Source: Bufo bufo
Lineage: Eukaryota; Chordata; Amphibia; Anura; Bufonidae
Length of the DNA: 64,000 nucleotides
Reading direction: 5' to 3'
Assembly (NCBI RefSeq): GCF_905171765.1
Contig: NC_053390.1
Coordinates: forward strand, 503,107,336-503,171,335
Within the stretch, counting starts at the first letter, position 1. Each line of letters starts with the position of its first letter. Below are positions 11,306 to 22,689 of the stretch, piece after piece. The position numbers were made by a program, and so were the translations under genes. Below the pieces are notes generated by a model. The model made no database searches. It worked only from the letters and a program-made list of their open reading frames with translations, and was not told the origin of the DNA.

Positions 11306-12881
11306 GCTCAAAAAAATAAAGGGAACACTTAAACAACACAATGTAACTCCAAGTCAATCACACTTCTGTGATATCAAACTGTCCACTTAGGAAGCAACAC
11401 TGAGTGACAATCAATTTCACATGCTGTTGTGCAAATGGGATAGACAATAGGTGGAAATTATAGGCAATTAGCAAGACACCCCCAATAAAGGAGTGGTTCT
11501 GCAGGTGGTAACCACAGACCACTTCTCAGTTCCTATGCTTCCTGGCTGATGTTTTGGTCACTTTTGAATGCTGGCGGTGCTTTCACTCTAGTGGTAGCAT
11601 GAGACGGAGTCTACAACCCACACAAGTGGCTCAGGTAGTGCAGCTTATCCAGGATGGCACATCAATGCGAGCTGTGGCAAGAAGATTTGCTGTGTCTGTC
11701 AGCGTAGTGTCCAGAGCATGGAGGCGCTACCAGGAGACAGGCCAGTACATCAGGAGACGTGGAGGAGGCCGTAGGAGGGCAACAACCCAGCAGCAGGACC
11801 GCTACCTCCGCCTTTGTGCAAGGAGGAACAGGAGGAGCACTGCCAGAGCCCTGCAAAATGACCTCCAGCAGGCCACAAATGTGCATGTGTCTGCTCAAAC
11901 GGTCAGAAACAGACTCCATGAGGGTGATATGAGGGCACGACGTCCACAGGTGGGGGTTGTGCTTACAGCCCAACACCGTGCAGGACGTTTGGCATTTTCC
12001 AGAAAACACCAAGATTGGCAAATTCACCACTGGCGCCCTGTGCTCTTCACAGATGAAAGCAGGTTCACACTGAGCACATGTGACAGACGTGACAGAGTCT
12101 GGAGACGCTGTGGAGAACGTTCTGGTGCCTGCAACATCCTCCAGCATGACCGGTTTGGCATTAGGTCAGTAATGGTGTGGGATGGCATTTCTTTGGAGGG
12201 CCGCACAGCCCTCCATGTGGTCGCCAGAGGTAGCCTGACTACAATTAGGTACCGAGATGAGATCATCAGACCCCTTGTGAGACCATATGCTGGTGCGGTT
12301 GGCCCTGGGTTCCTCCTAATGCAAGACAATGCTAGACCTCATGTGGCTGGAGTTTGTCAGCAGTTCCTGCAAGACGAAGGCATTGATGCTATGGACTGGC
12401 CCGCCCGTTCCCCAGACCTGAATACAATTGAGCACATCTGGGACATCATGTCTCGCTCTATCCACCAACGTCACGTTGCACCACAGACTGTCCAGGAGTT
12501 GGCAGATGCTTTAGTCCAGGTCTGGGAGAAGATCCCTCAGGAGACCGTCCGCCACCTCATCAGGAGCATGCACAGGCGTTGTAGGGAGGTCATACAGGCA
12601 CGTGGAGGCCACACACAGTACTGAGCCTCATTTTGACTTGTTTTAAGGACATTACATCAAAGTTGGATCAGCCTGTAGTGTGTTTTTCCACTTTAATTTT
12701 GAGGGTGACTCCAAATCCAGACCTCCATGGGTTAAAAAATTTGATTTCCATTTTTTTTTTTTTGTGTGATTTTGTTGTCAGCACATTCAACTATGTAAAG
12801 AACAAAGTATTTCAGAAGAATTTTAAATTAACTCAGATCTAGGATGTGTTATTTTTGTGTTCCCTTTATTTTTTTTGAGCA

Positions 12882-12882
<1 letters not shown>
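11304..12882 (+). mobile_element. Tc1-like transposon copy 1, near full length
   Basis: TIR begins AGCTCAAAAAAATAAAGGG and the right end is its inverted copy ending TTTTTTTTGAGCAG, both in TA-rich flanks. Length 1.58 kb is normal for Tc1. The left terminus lacks two bases relative to copy 2 (CAGCTC against CAGTGCTC), which may affect mobility. Carries an intact transposase frame. Confidence 0.92.
11599..12624 (+). CDS. Tc1-like DD34E transposase, apparently intact frame
   Basis: Encodes a Tc1/mariner transposase that would bind the element's terminal repeats and catalyse cut-and-paste at TA dinucleotides in the nucleus. From the ATG at 11599 the frame gives 341 aa, normal for Tc1. The open frame extends 15 codons upstream without an ATG, so this is the likely start. 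Residues 1-115 form the paired-type helix-turn-helix region. The catalytic triad is in FTDESRF, QDNARPH and LNTIEH, with 34 residues between the second D and E. Two changes from the usual family pattern stand out: VMVWDG for VMVWGG and LNTIE for LNPIE, either of which could reduce activity. No stop or frameshift. The neighbouring inverted copy is broken. Expression and activity are unknown; a lone open frame does not prove function. Confidence 0.88.
   Translation: MRRSLQPTQVAQVVQLIQDGTSMRAVARRFAVSVSVVSRAWRRYQETGQYIRRRGGGRRRATTQQQDRYLRLCARRNRRSTARALQNDLQQATNVHVSAQTVRNRLHEGDMRARRPQVGVVLTAQHRAGRLAFSRKHQDWQIHHWRPVLFTDESRFTLSTCDRRDRVWRRCGERSGACNILQHDRFGIRSVMVWDGISLEGRTALHVVARGSLTTIRYRDEIIRPLVRPYAGAVGPGFLLMQDNARPHVAGVCQQFLQDEGIDAMDWPARSPDLNTIEHIWDIMSRSIHQRHVAPQTVQELADALVQVWEKIPQETVRHLIRSMHRRCREVIQARGGHTQY

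Positions 12883-12920
<38 letters not shown>
12883..12920. repeat. (TA)n between inverted Tc1 copies
   Basis: About 18 TA units form the hinge of the inverted Tc1 pair. Confidence 0.95.
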
Positions 12921-12923
<3 letters not shown>

Positions 12924-14497
12924 TGCTCAAAAAAATAAAGGGAACACAAAAATAACATCCTAGATCTGAGTTAATTAAATATTCTTCTGAAATACTTTGT
13001 TCTTTACATAGTTGAATGTGCTGACAACAAAATCACACAAAAATAAAAAAATGGAAATCAAATTTTTCAACCCATGGAGGTCTGGATTTGGAGTCACACT
13101 CAAAATTAAAGTGGAAAAACACACTACAGGCTGATCCAACTTTGATGTAATGTCCTTAAAACAAGTCAAAATGAAGCTTAGTAGTGTGTGGCCTCCACGT
13201 GCCTGTATGACCTCCCTACAATGCCTGTGCATGCTCCTGATGAGGTGGCGGACGGTCTCCTGAGGGATCTCCTCGCAGACCTGGACTTAAGCATCTGCCA
13301 ACTCCTGGACAGTCTGTGGTGCAACGTGACGTTGGTGGATAGAGCGAGACATGATGTCCCAGATGTGCTCAATTGGATTCAGGTCTAAGGAACGGGCGGG
13401 CCAATCCATAGCATCAATGCCTTTGTCTTACAGGAACTGCTGACACACTCCAGCCACATGAGGTCTAGCATTGTCTTGCATTAGGAGGAACCCAGGGCCA
13501 ACCGCACCAGCATATGGTCTCACAAGGGGTCTGAGGATCTCATCTCCGTACCTAATGGCAGTCAGGCTATCTCTGGCAAGCACATGGAGGGCTGTGCGGC
13601 CCTCCAAAGAAATGCCACCCCACACCATTACTGACCCAATGCCAAACCGGTCATGCTGGAGGATGTTGCAGGCAGCAGAACATTCTCCACGGCGTCTCCA
13701 GACTCTGTCACGTCTGTCACATGTGCTCAGTGTGAACCTGCTTTTATCTGTGAAGAGCACAGGGCGCCAGTGGCGAATTGCCAATCTTGGTGTTCTCTGG
13801 CAAATGCCAAACGTCCTGCACGGTGTTGGGCTGTAAGCACAACCCCCACCTGTGGACGTCGGGCCCTCATATCAGCCTCATGGAGTCTGTTTCTGACCGT
13901 TTGAGCAGACACATGCACATTTGTGGCCTGCTGGAGGTCATTTTGCAGGGCTCTGGCAGTGCTCCTCCTGTTCCTCCTTGCACAAAGGCGGAGGTAGCGG
14001 TCATGCTGCTGGGTTGTTGCCCTCCTACGGCCTCCTCCAGGTCTCCTGATGTACTGGCCTGTCTCCTGGTAGTGCCTCCATGCTCTGGACACTACGCTGA
14101 CCGACACAGCAAACCTTCTTGCCACAGCTTGCATTGATGTGCCATCCTGGATAAGCTGCACTACCCGAGCCACTTGTGTGGGTTGTAGACTCCGTCTCAG
14201 GCTACCACTAGAGTGAAAGCACCGCCAGCATTCAAAAGTGACCAAAACATCAGCCAGGAAGCATAGGAACTGAGAAGTGGTCTAAGGTCACCACCTGCAG
14301 AACCTTTCCTTTATTGGGGGTGTCTTGCTAATTGCCTATAATTTCCACCTGTTGTCTATCCCATTTGCACAACAGCATGTGAAATTGATTGTCACTCAGT
14401 GTTGCTTCCTTAGTGGACAGTTTGATTTCACAGAAGTGTGATTGACTTGGAGTTACATTGTGTTGTTTAAGTGTTCCCTTTATTTTTTTGAGCAGTG
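12921..14497 (-). mobile_element. Tc1-like transposon copy 2, inverted
   Basis: Same family as 11304-12882 in opposite orientation, with both termini present (CACTGCTCAAAAAAATAAAG and its complement). The two copies make a roughly 3.2-kb inverted repeat around a TA hinge. Point differences are scattered along both, so it is not a recent duplication of one copy. Confidence 0.92.
13178..14200 (-). pseudogene. broken Tc1-like transposase (copy 2)
   Basis: Homologous along its length to the 341-aa transposase at 11599-12624. The ATG has become CTG (near 14200). A frameshift lies near 13730-13780 (first catalytic block), there is a stop just after the QQFL block near 13427, and a TTA-to-TAA change near 13290. 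The second catalytic block (QDNARPH) is still readable. Clearly non-functional as a protein, though its intact ends could be mobilised in trans. Confidence 0.9.

Positions 14498-14540
<43 letters not shown>
14498..14540. repeat. (TA)n microsatellite
   Basis: About 20 TA units flanking the Tc1 copy. Confidence 0.95.
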
Positions 14541-14544
<4 letters not shown>

Positions 14545-14751
14545 AAAAAAAATTTACACTAAATTTATTTAGTGAAAAACAATTTCTCCAATTGGTTCAG
14601 TTTATCTTTTTTTCGTTTTTGTTTTCTATGCACAGCAGGCTGTTCTTCGTGAATTTACAGAGAATCTGTCATCTAATCCATGGGCGTGTGCAGTGTGCAC
14701 CGTCTCCCTCTAATGACAGCCCCAGCCTGTGATGTGCTTTACAGGTCCTAA

Positions 14752-15216
14752 AGCTACTTTCACACTCGCGTTTTGGCTTTCCGTTTGTGACATCCGTTCA
14801 TGGATCTCACAAGCGGTCCAAAACTGATCAGTTTTGCCCTAATGCATTCTGAATGGAAAAGGATCCGCTCAGTTTGCCTCCGTTCCGTCTCCATTTCGCT
14901 TTGGAGGCGGACACCAAAACGCAGCTTGCAGCATTTTGGTGTCCGCCTGACGAAACTGAGCCAAACAGATCCGTTCTGACACACAATGTAAGTCAATGGG
15001 GACGGATCCGTTTTCTATGACACAATATGGCCAAACAGAAAACAGATCCGTCCTCTATTGACTTTCAATGGTGTTCAAGACGGATCCGTCTTGGCTACGT
15101 TAAAGATATTACAAACGGATCCGTTCTGAACGCATGCAGACGTTTATATTATCTGAACGGATCCATCTGTGCAGATCCATGACCGATCCGCACCAAACGC
15201 GAGTGTGAAAGTAGCC
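14752..15216. mobile_element. Harbinger-like MITE, 465 bp
   Basis: Ends AGCTACTTTCACACTCGCG and CGCGAGTGTGAAAGTAGCC; flanks TAA and GAA (one base decayed). Repeated GGATCCG motifs inside. Confidence 0.8.
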
Positions 15217-15950
15217 GAATACACATCCCAGGCATCTGCACTTTCATTATCAGCCCTGCCATGTCTATTAGGGACTGTAAAATACATCGCTGGCTGGTGC
15301 GATCAGAGATGAATGGACAATATGTAAGAGATGTATGAGAGCAGAGGATGGAAAGCACAGGGGCTGCGATCAGAGATGAATGGGAATGGACAATATGTAA
15401 GAGATATGGCGGGGGCTGTGTTATCTCAGAGAAGGGAATGGTAGCAGAGCTGTGCTCGCGCATGTGAAATCAGTGAGTGAATCTCATAGAAGAGCATTTC
15501 TGAGTGCATGTGAAGCAAAGCTGATACCAGTAAACAAACAAGTGCAATTTTATTATGTGCTGCATTACGGTAAGATATGGGGTTATTGTTTTTCAGTGCA
15601 CAAAAGGTGTCCATAGCCTTTAAGCAGTGGATGGGACCTCATCTGTGCGGGAAGTTGACAGACGGCGACTATAAGTCCAGAAATTCGAGCCCAGGAGCCA
15701 GAAGAGGGTAGCAGGCAGTAAGTTATTTACTGCTTTTCTGCAGCGTTTCTTTAAGCAAAAAATACCAGCTCCAGATGTTACATAGAAGTCTGCTGGAAAT
15801 AATAAAGTGGGAAAAACAGGCATTTCTTTTGTAGAGTAACAGGAGTGTCATCTTTACTCTAGATGCACTCAAAACCGTAACAAGAACAGTGTTTCAGCAC
15901 CCTGAGGATACTGCCACACTTAGTACCATGCCTGACTTGCGCAGCATTGT
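15217..15950. other. no recognised feature
   Basis: No conserved frame or terminal repeat. A short internal direct repeat (GATCAGAGATGAATGG, GACAATATGTAAGAGAT) occurs twice at 15301-15400. Confidence 0.4.
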
Positions 15951-16095
15951 CGCCTCTCCTGACATGTCAGTTTTAGCAACCTCCTTGCATCCCACTTGTA
16001 ATAACAATACTAGGGCATCTATTCTTATGACTTTTGTGCCACTCATCTATTATTCCTACTAGAAGCTTATGACTTGCCAGCAGTCTGCAGTGACG
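15951..16095. repeat. dispersed repeat fragment (also at 20517)
   Basis: Shares an ordered series of motifs with 20517-20660, including GACATGTC, TAATAACAAT and CTATTATTCCTACTAGAA. Likely a piece of one MITE family; ends not defined. Confidence 0.6.
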
Positions 16096-17340
16096 CTCCC
16101 GAGGTGAGTGTTGTGGACATTTTATTATGCGGACATTTGATCTTAGGATGTGTGTGTGTTTTTATAGATTGTCATCTGTCTCCCTGTGTCGGATTTAACC
16201 GAAGAACGTTCTAGCAGAGGGTACTTGGGTTGAATTGGGACCAGTGGTAAAACAGTCAGTATGAAAACCTTCTCATGGGCTTAGAGACATGTTCTCAGTG
16301 TTAAGGGGGGCGTTTGCCGGTTTATGAGCACTAAGTGCAATGCACTGGGCTTCTTCCCTTCAAATGTCTACACACATTAGAGAAGTGAAGTCTGCATAAT
16401 GAGAGATACATATTATACCTCTGCTGCGGCTTCGCTATCCCTTTCTGGAAACATATCTGGTTTTAAGACATGCATATCTGCCTTGTCGCTATACTAGTAC
16501 CGTATACTGACAATAGCCGTAGTAATGTCTTGCAGATAATCTCAAACCTATAAGAACCAGTAGAATGATCTTCACTAGATACTGGTCACTTTGAGCAGTA
16601 TTGAATGGGGTCCATGCTGACAGTGATGGGGGATGGGCGGCCACCTGGCTGATCAGACAATGGACATGACTCATCCTTCCTTATACAGGGATGGAGTGTG
16701 TGCATTGCACTGTTCGGCCATGTTGATGCCCTCCCCTGTCCTTTGACATGTATCTGAACTTTCTCATCTTCCTGTGTCATCACTTCCTGTATCCTTGTTA
16801 CATGAAGTAAGTGGTCGGGTGACTGGCTAGCCCCTTTTCTATTGTTACTGTGACTAAATAAAAGGTGAGCAGACTGTGGAGGAGGGGGAGTGCTCAGCAA
16901 GAATTCAAGATGGTAACATCTTTGACTGCGGTTGAGGGATTTACCTTTCCTTACACAAAGTCTGATGCGAGCGGATTTCTACAACAGTGTGATCCTGAAA
17001 GCACTGATTGGCTAAATAAAAGACTGTGCAAATAGAAAAATACATTTGTGCTGTGTTAAATATTTCCCATGCAACATGTGGAGTTGGCATGTTTGCCTAA
17101 AAATATGCAGCAGAAATGACAGTAAAAAAAAAAAAAATTAAAAATACCCTAATTATTTCAACATGTTAGGATTGCCCTATCTTAGGCTATGGCTCCACTG
17201 TGACTTATCCATAGTGCCAACAGCCCCTGGAAACAGGCTGGAAGAGTGCAAGCGGGAGGGAAGGGCAGGATTTGTGCAAATGCACCCCAAAGTGGGTGGT
17301 GTGCAGGAATCCTGTGGCACTGCCAATAATGTCTCAAAAT
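16096..17340. other. no recognised feature
   Basis: Reading frames are short on both strands and I see no inverted ends, arrays or splice-bounded conserved exon. Could be unique intergenic sequence. Confidence 0.4.
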
Positions 17341-17393
17341 ATGCTGGCAATTAGGCATATATAATAAATACCTTGTGATAAATTTTTGAAACT

Positions 17394-17597
17394 GGGAGGC
17401 ACTCAAAATAGATGGGGTCGTGTGTATTAATCGCAATGTGTGAACTGGGTCAGTGCCTGCTCCGAACTGAAATAAATCTGGATAGGTGCTCTACCCAGCG
17501 ACTAGCCCATGTGGCGTGGAAGGAAATTGATTATAATAAATTATAAATGTGGGAGGCACTCGTAATTACCTAGGGTTGTGTATAATAACCATAATAT
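17394..17597. repeat. 157-bp direct repeat beside Tc1 insertion
   Basis: GGGAGGCACTC occurs at 17394 and 17551, each followed by a similar GGTTGTGT-type block. The second unit abuts the Tc1 insertion at 17599. Confidence 0.6.
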
Positions 17598-18625
17598 ACA
17601 GTGCTGCCCATAATTATTCATACCCCTATCAAATTTTGACTTAAAGTTACTTTTATTCAACCAGCAAGTAATTTTTTGACAGGAAAGGACATGGGTGTCT
17701 CCCAAAAGATAATAAGACGATGTACAAGGGGCATTATTGTGGAAAAAAATAATAATAATTCTCAGCTTTTATTTACATTTGAGCAAAAAGTGTCCAGTCC
17801 AAAATTATTCATACCCTTCTCAATAATCAATAGAAAAGCCTTTATTGGCCATTACAGTAATCAAACGCTTCCTATAATTGCAGACCAGCTTTTTGCATGT
17901 CTCCACAGGTATTTTTGCCCATTCATCTTTAGCAATGAGCTCCAAATCTTTCTGGTTAGAGGGTCTTCTTGCCATCACCCTGATCTTTAGCTCCCTCCAC
18001 AGATTCTCAATTGGATTCAAGTCTGGACTCTGGCTGGGCCACTCCAAAGCGTTAAGGTTGTTGTCTGCTAACCATTTCTTCACCACTTTTGCTGTGTGTT
18101 TTGGGTCATTGTCATGCTGAAATGTCCACTGGTGCCCAAGGCCAAGTTTCTCTGCAGACTGCCTGATGTTGTTGTTGAGAATCCTCATGTATTGCTCTTT
18201 TTTCATGGTGCCGTTTACTGGGATTAGGTTCCCTGGTCCATTGGCTGAAAAACACCCCCAAAGCATTAGGTTCCCACCACCATGTTTGACAGTGGGGATG
18301 GTGTTCTTTGGGTTGAAGGCTTCTCCTTTTTTACAGCAAATGAAGGAAACATCATTGTGACCAAACAATTAAATTTTTGTTTCATCGGATCATAACACAG
18401 AAGACCAGAAGTCGTCTTCTTTGTCCAGATGAGCTTTTGCAAAGGCCAAGCGAGCTTTTGTGTGCCTTATCTGGGGAAGTGGAGTCCTCCTTGGTCTGCA
18501 TCCGTCGAACCCAGCAGTGTGCAGTGTCCGTTGGATTGTCTGCCTTGAGACATTGCCACCAGCAGAGCCCAGATTCACCAGGATGGCCTTGGTGGTGATC
18601 CTTGGATTCTTTGTCACCTCTCCAA

Positions 18626-19137
18626 GGCTACTTTCACACCTGCGTTTAGGTGTGGATCCGTCTGGTATCTGCACAGACGGATCCGCACCTATATGCAAAC
18701 GCTTAGATCCGTTCAGAACGGATCCGTTTGCATTACCATGGACAAAAAAATAAATAAATAATTTTTTTATTTTTTTTTCATGATAATGCAAACGGATCCG
18801 TTTTGACTTTACATTGAAAGTCAATGGGGGACGGATCCGTTTGAAAATTGAGCCATATTGTGTCAACTTCAAACGGATCCGTCCCCATTGACTTACATTG
18901 TAAGTCTGGACGGATCCGTTTGCCTCCGCACAGCCAGGCGGACACCCGAACGCTGCAAGCTGCGTTCAGGTGTCCGCCTGCTGAGCGGAGGACAAACGGT
19001 GCCAGACTGATGCATTCTGAGCGGATCCGCATCCACTCAGAATGCATTAGGGCTGGACGGATCCGTTCGGGGCCGCTTGTGAGAGCCTTCAAACGGAGCT
19101 CACAAGCAGAACCCCGAACGCTAGTGTGAAAGTAGCC
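18626..19137. mobile_element. Harbinger-like MITE inside Tc1 copy 3
   Basis: GGCTACTTTCACACCTGCG to CTAGTGTGAAAGTAGCC, 512 bp. Contains about eight copies of the palindromic CGGATCCG core at fairly regular spacing. It preserves the empty site for the hAT insertion seen in its neighbour. Confidence 0.85.
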
Positions 19138-19980
19138 TAAGGCTACTTTCACACTAGCGTTCGGAGCGGGTCCGTCTGATGTTTCATCAGACGGATCCGC
19201 TCCTATAATGCAGACGTTTGCATCCGTTCAGAACGGATCCGTCTGCATTATAACTTAGAAAAATTTCTAAGTGTGAAAGTAGCCTGAACGGATCCGTCCA
19301 GACTTTACATTGAAAGTCAATGGGGGACGGATCCGTTTGAAGATTGAGCCATATAGTGTCATCTTCAAACGGACCCGTCCCCATTGACTTACATTGTAAG
19401 TCTGGACGCAGAGGTCGCAATGACGCCTGTACAAGCGTCATAGACGCCTGTCCAGACCATTTTACTCCCTGGAAAAAGTCTAAGGCGTACCGATACGCCT
19501 TAGACTTTTCCCTGCCATTCATCAGCGCAGTGAGCGCTATGAACGGCACAGGCAGCGCACCGATGCTGCTGCTGCCTGAAACAACCAATGACAAAGCTCC
19601 TTACAGTGAGGAGCTTTGTGATTGGTCAGTTTGAGTGGCTGCCGGAGCTTATGGCACACTCACTGCTCTGAAGTAACTAGGAAGAAGGCACGCACGATTG
19701 TCACTGGCAGGGTAAGTGGACTTGCTGCAGCGCCTTGTTTTAACTTGTTCAGCCTCACATGCTGTATGAGGCTAATCCAGCTGTGAACACATGGATATGT
19801 GAGCTATAGCGGTGCTCGTCCGCGGCGTGTGCCCTGTCAGGGACCAGCCCTGCTAGTAGTAACTGTTCGGTATTCGGTAACTCCACAGTTCGCACAGGTT
19901 ACACATAAGTGACGGCCGGCAGCAGGGTGAGTGTTGTGTCACCGACAACGTTTCAGTTTCCCGCGCTTATCTGTAGTGTA

Positions 19981-20277
19981 CGGCTCCTAATGTGCAGGCA
20001 GTGTGCATCATGAGGACGGGTCACAGTACAGCTGTTACCCATAGCAACCGTAGACAGCCTGCTCTGTAATTAGAGGAAGCAGCCACAGTCTGTTCATAAG
20101 TCACAGTCTGGCAGATTGGCACTGTTCTGGGGGTAATGTGGCTGATGGGGTTATGACTTAAGAACAGACTGTGGCTGCTTCCTCTAATTACAGAGCAGGC
20201 TGTCTCCGGTTGCTATGGGTGACAGCTGTACTGTACTCCTGTCCTCATGACGCACGCTGCATGCACATTAGGAGGCT
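19981..20277. repeat. inverted repeat inside the hAT element
   Basis: Arms 19981-20105 and 20152-20277 are about 90% complementary, containing AGAGGAAGCAGCCACAGTCT and its complement. May be an older foldback within the hAT element. Confidence 0.8.
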
Positions 20278-20516
20278 GCTGCCCCATGGTTACTTGATGG
20301 GCCTTCAGGGCCTAATATGGCTGGTACTGTTCTGCCTGGGGGTAACATGCCTGGCCCACGTGATGGATGGCAAACCCCAGTGACCGGCGGCACAGAAACA
20401 GCAGCAAAAATTTAAGGGATTGTCCCAAGATCAACACTTTTTACCTAGCCATACTTAACCCAGAGAGCACTAGAACATGGTAACCAAGGTGGGGCCCCCA
20501 GCGATCATGTACTTGA

Positions 20517-20660
20517 AGGGGACATGTCTGTTTTAGTAAAAACTTGCATTTCCCATGCGATAACAATTCTGAAGAGTCAATTCTTGAGACTCTATATTGT
20601 ACCATTCCTCTATTATTCCTACTAGAACTTATGAACAAATTGTTAGTAGTCTGCAATAAA
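20517..20660. repeat. dispersed repeat fragment (also at 15951)
   Basis: Motif order matches 15951-16095, here within the hAT interior. Confidence 0.6.
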
Positions 20661-20902
20661 GGTCCAGCGGGGGGTTAACAGTTGACAGCACTGATTGAAT
20701 AATATCAGGCTGTGCAGTGACACCCCCATCTGGACTTTCACTGCAAACTGCTAGCAAGTCATTCATAAAATAGCAGAAATAAGAGGATTGGTGCAAGTAG
20801 TTTCTGAAACAGACAAATCCGGAGAGGTGCGGGGTCCTCTTTAACAACAGGTGATAAATATCGATCTTAGAACAAACCCTTTAAAACTCATAAAATCACT
20901 GT

Positions 20903-21856
20903 AACAGTGACCTCAGCGGTGCCGAGCCCCTCAGAGCAACAGTGACCTCAGCGGTGCCGAGCCCCTCAGAGCAACAGTGACCTCAGCGGTGCCGAGCCCC
21001 TCAGAGCAACAGTGACCTCAGCGGTGCCGAGCCCCTCAGAGCAACAGTGACCTCAGCGGTGCCGAGCCCCTCAGAGCAACAGTGACCTCAGCGGTGCCGA
21101 GCCCCTCAGAGCAACAGTGACCTCAGCGGTGCCGAGCCCCTCAGAGCAACAGTGACCTCAGCGGTGCCGAGCCCCTCAGAGCAACAGTGACCTCAGCGGT
21201 GCCGAGCCCCTCAGAGCAACAGTGACCTCAGCGGTGCCGAGCCCCTCAGAGCAACAGTGACCTCAGCGGTGCCGAGCCCCTCAGAGCAACAGTGACCTCA
21301 GCGGTGCCGAGCCCCTCAGAGCAACAGTGACCTCAGCGGTGCCGAGCCCCTCAGAGCAACAGTGACCTCAGCGGTGCCGAGCCCCTCAGAGCAACAGTGA
21401 CCTCAGCGGTGCCGAGCCCCTCAGAGCAACAGTGACCTCAGCGGTGCCGAGCCCCTCAGAGCAACAGTGACCTCAGCGGTGCCGACCCCCTCAGAGCAAC
21501 AGTGACCTCAGCGGTGCCGACCCCCTCAGAGCAACAGTGACCTCAGCGGTGCCGACCCCCTCAGAGCAACAGTGACCTCAGCGGTGCCGACCCCCTCAGT
21601 GCAACAGTGACCTCAGCCGTGCCGACCCCCTCAGTGCAACAGTGACCTCAGCCGTGCCGACCCCCTCAGTGCAACAGTGACCTCAGCCGTGCCGACCCCC
21701 TCAGTGCAACAGTGACCTCAGCGGTGCCGACCCCTCAGTGCAACAGTGACCTCAGCGGTGCCGACCCCTCAGTGCAACAGTGACCTCAGCGGTGCCGACC
21801 CCTCAGTGCAACAGTGACCTCAGCGGTGCCGACCCCTCAGTGCAACAGTGACCTCA
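20903..21856. repeat. 35-bp satellite array, 27 units
   Basis: Unit begins AACAGTGACCTCAGCGGTGC. Sixteen identical-type units (20903-21462) are followed by variant blocks: GACCCCC with AGAGC (three), a transitional AGTGC unit, CCGTGCC (three from 21603), then 34-bp units (four from 21708) and a partial unit. Variants are clustered, not mixed. Confidence 0.97.
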
Positions 21857-22689
21857 ACTAAATTTTTAATTGTCTAAATTTGCTATTTATGCATGGAAGA
21901 CAGTTCTAGATACTAGTGAATGGTTTCCCTGCATAAATAGCAACCCCTTAATGTTATGTAGGCCTTCGTATTAACTATTTAAATTACTGTAACTTTCGTA
22001 CTCCTCATCGGCTAAAAATACTCCTCAAAAATGGTAAGAGGAGTATTTTTACTCTTTCAGAAAAAATGTAGCGCGACCTCTGTCTGGACGGATACGTTTG
22101 CCTCCGCACGGCCAGGCGGACACCCGAACGCTGCAAGCAGCGTTCAGGTGTCCGCTCGCTGAACGCTGGCAGACTGATGCATTCTCAGCGGATCCGTGTC
22201 CACTGAGAATGCATTAGGGCTGGACGGTTGCGTTCGGGGCCGCTTGTGAGCCCCTTCAAACGGAGCTCACGAGCGGACACCCGAACGCAGGTGTGAAAGT
22301 AGCCTTACTATCCTCCTGGCCAGCACAGGTGTCACTTTTGGCTTCCGACCACGTCCTCAGATTTTCCACAGTGCGGAACATCTTGTATTTTTTAATAATA
22401 CTTTGCAATGTAGCCACTGGAACTTGAAAACATTTAGAAATGGCCTTGTAGCCCTTTCCTAACTTGTGAGCAGCCACAATGGGCAGCCGAAGGTCCTCAC
22501 TGAGCTCCTTTGTCTTAGCCATGACTGTCCACAAACCAACTGCAGAGAGCTGCTGTTTTTCACCTGTTGAGTTGATTAAAACAGCTGTCCCCAATTAATC
22601 AGGGTAATTAGGATGCTTTAGAACAGCTTGGACTATTTGAAATGGTATAGAACTTTTGATTTTATTGCAATAGGAGGCTCTCATTGTGC

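Larger units (their letters stand above)
19409..22082. mobile_element. hAT-type element carrying a satellite array, 2674 bp
   Basis: TIR CAGAGGTCGC / GCGACCTCTG. The 8-bp duplication TCTGGACG is present at 19401-19408 and 22083-22090. The sister MITE has the uninterrupted site, proving the insertion. No transposase frame, so non-autonomous. Subterminal hairpins occur at both ends: 19469-19508 (AAGTCTAAGGCGT arm) and 22015-22052 (ATACTCCTC arm). The interior holds a 125-bp inverted repeat and a 35-bp satellite. Confidence 0.9.
19141..22304. mobile_element. Harbinger-like MITE split by a hAT element
   Basis: Direct tandem copy of the preceding MITE, joined through a shared TAA (19138-19140). 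The left part runs to 19408, the right part 22083-22304, ending in CGCAGGTGTGAAAGTAGCC. An extra GTGTGAAAGTAGCC relic lies at about 19272. Confidence 0.85.
17820..22522 (-). pseudogene. Tc1-like transposase (copy 3), interrupted
   Basis: The N-terminal part begins at 22522 (MAKTKELSEDLRL) and is readable for about 50 residues before losing frame. The protein resumes at about 18625 (ITTKAILVNLG... through KEDDFWSSVL) and continues at 18368-17820 with the catalytic region: [11 protein letters not shown] and [11 protein letters not shown]. Between lies the 3.7-kb insertion. A stop or shift separates the segments near 18370-18390. It was a DDE transposase; it cannot be expressed whole now. Confidence 0.88.

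Noticed and set aside
11554..11598. 15-codon N-terminal extension of the intact Tc1 transposase
   Set aside because: Opens with TTG, and the usual family start is the ATG at 11599.
11662..12147. 161-codon antisense frame in Tc1
   Set aside because: Shadow of the sense transposase; mirrored in the inverted copy at 13653-14137.
20903..21856. CRISPR-like array
   Set aside because: 35-bp units are contiguous with no unique spacers, lie in a eukaryotic transposon, and show satellite-type variants.
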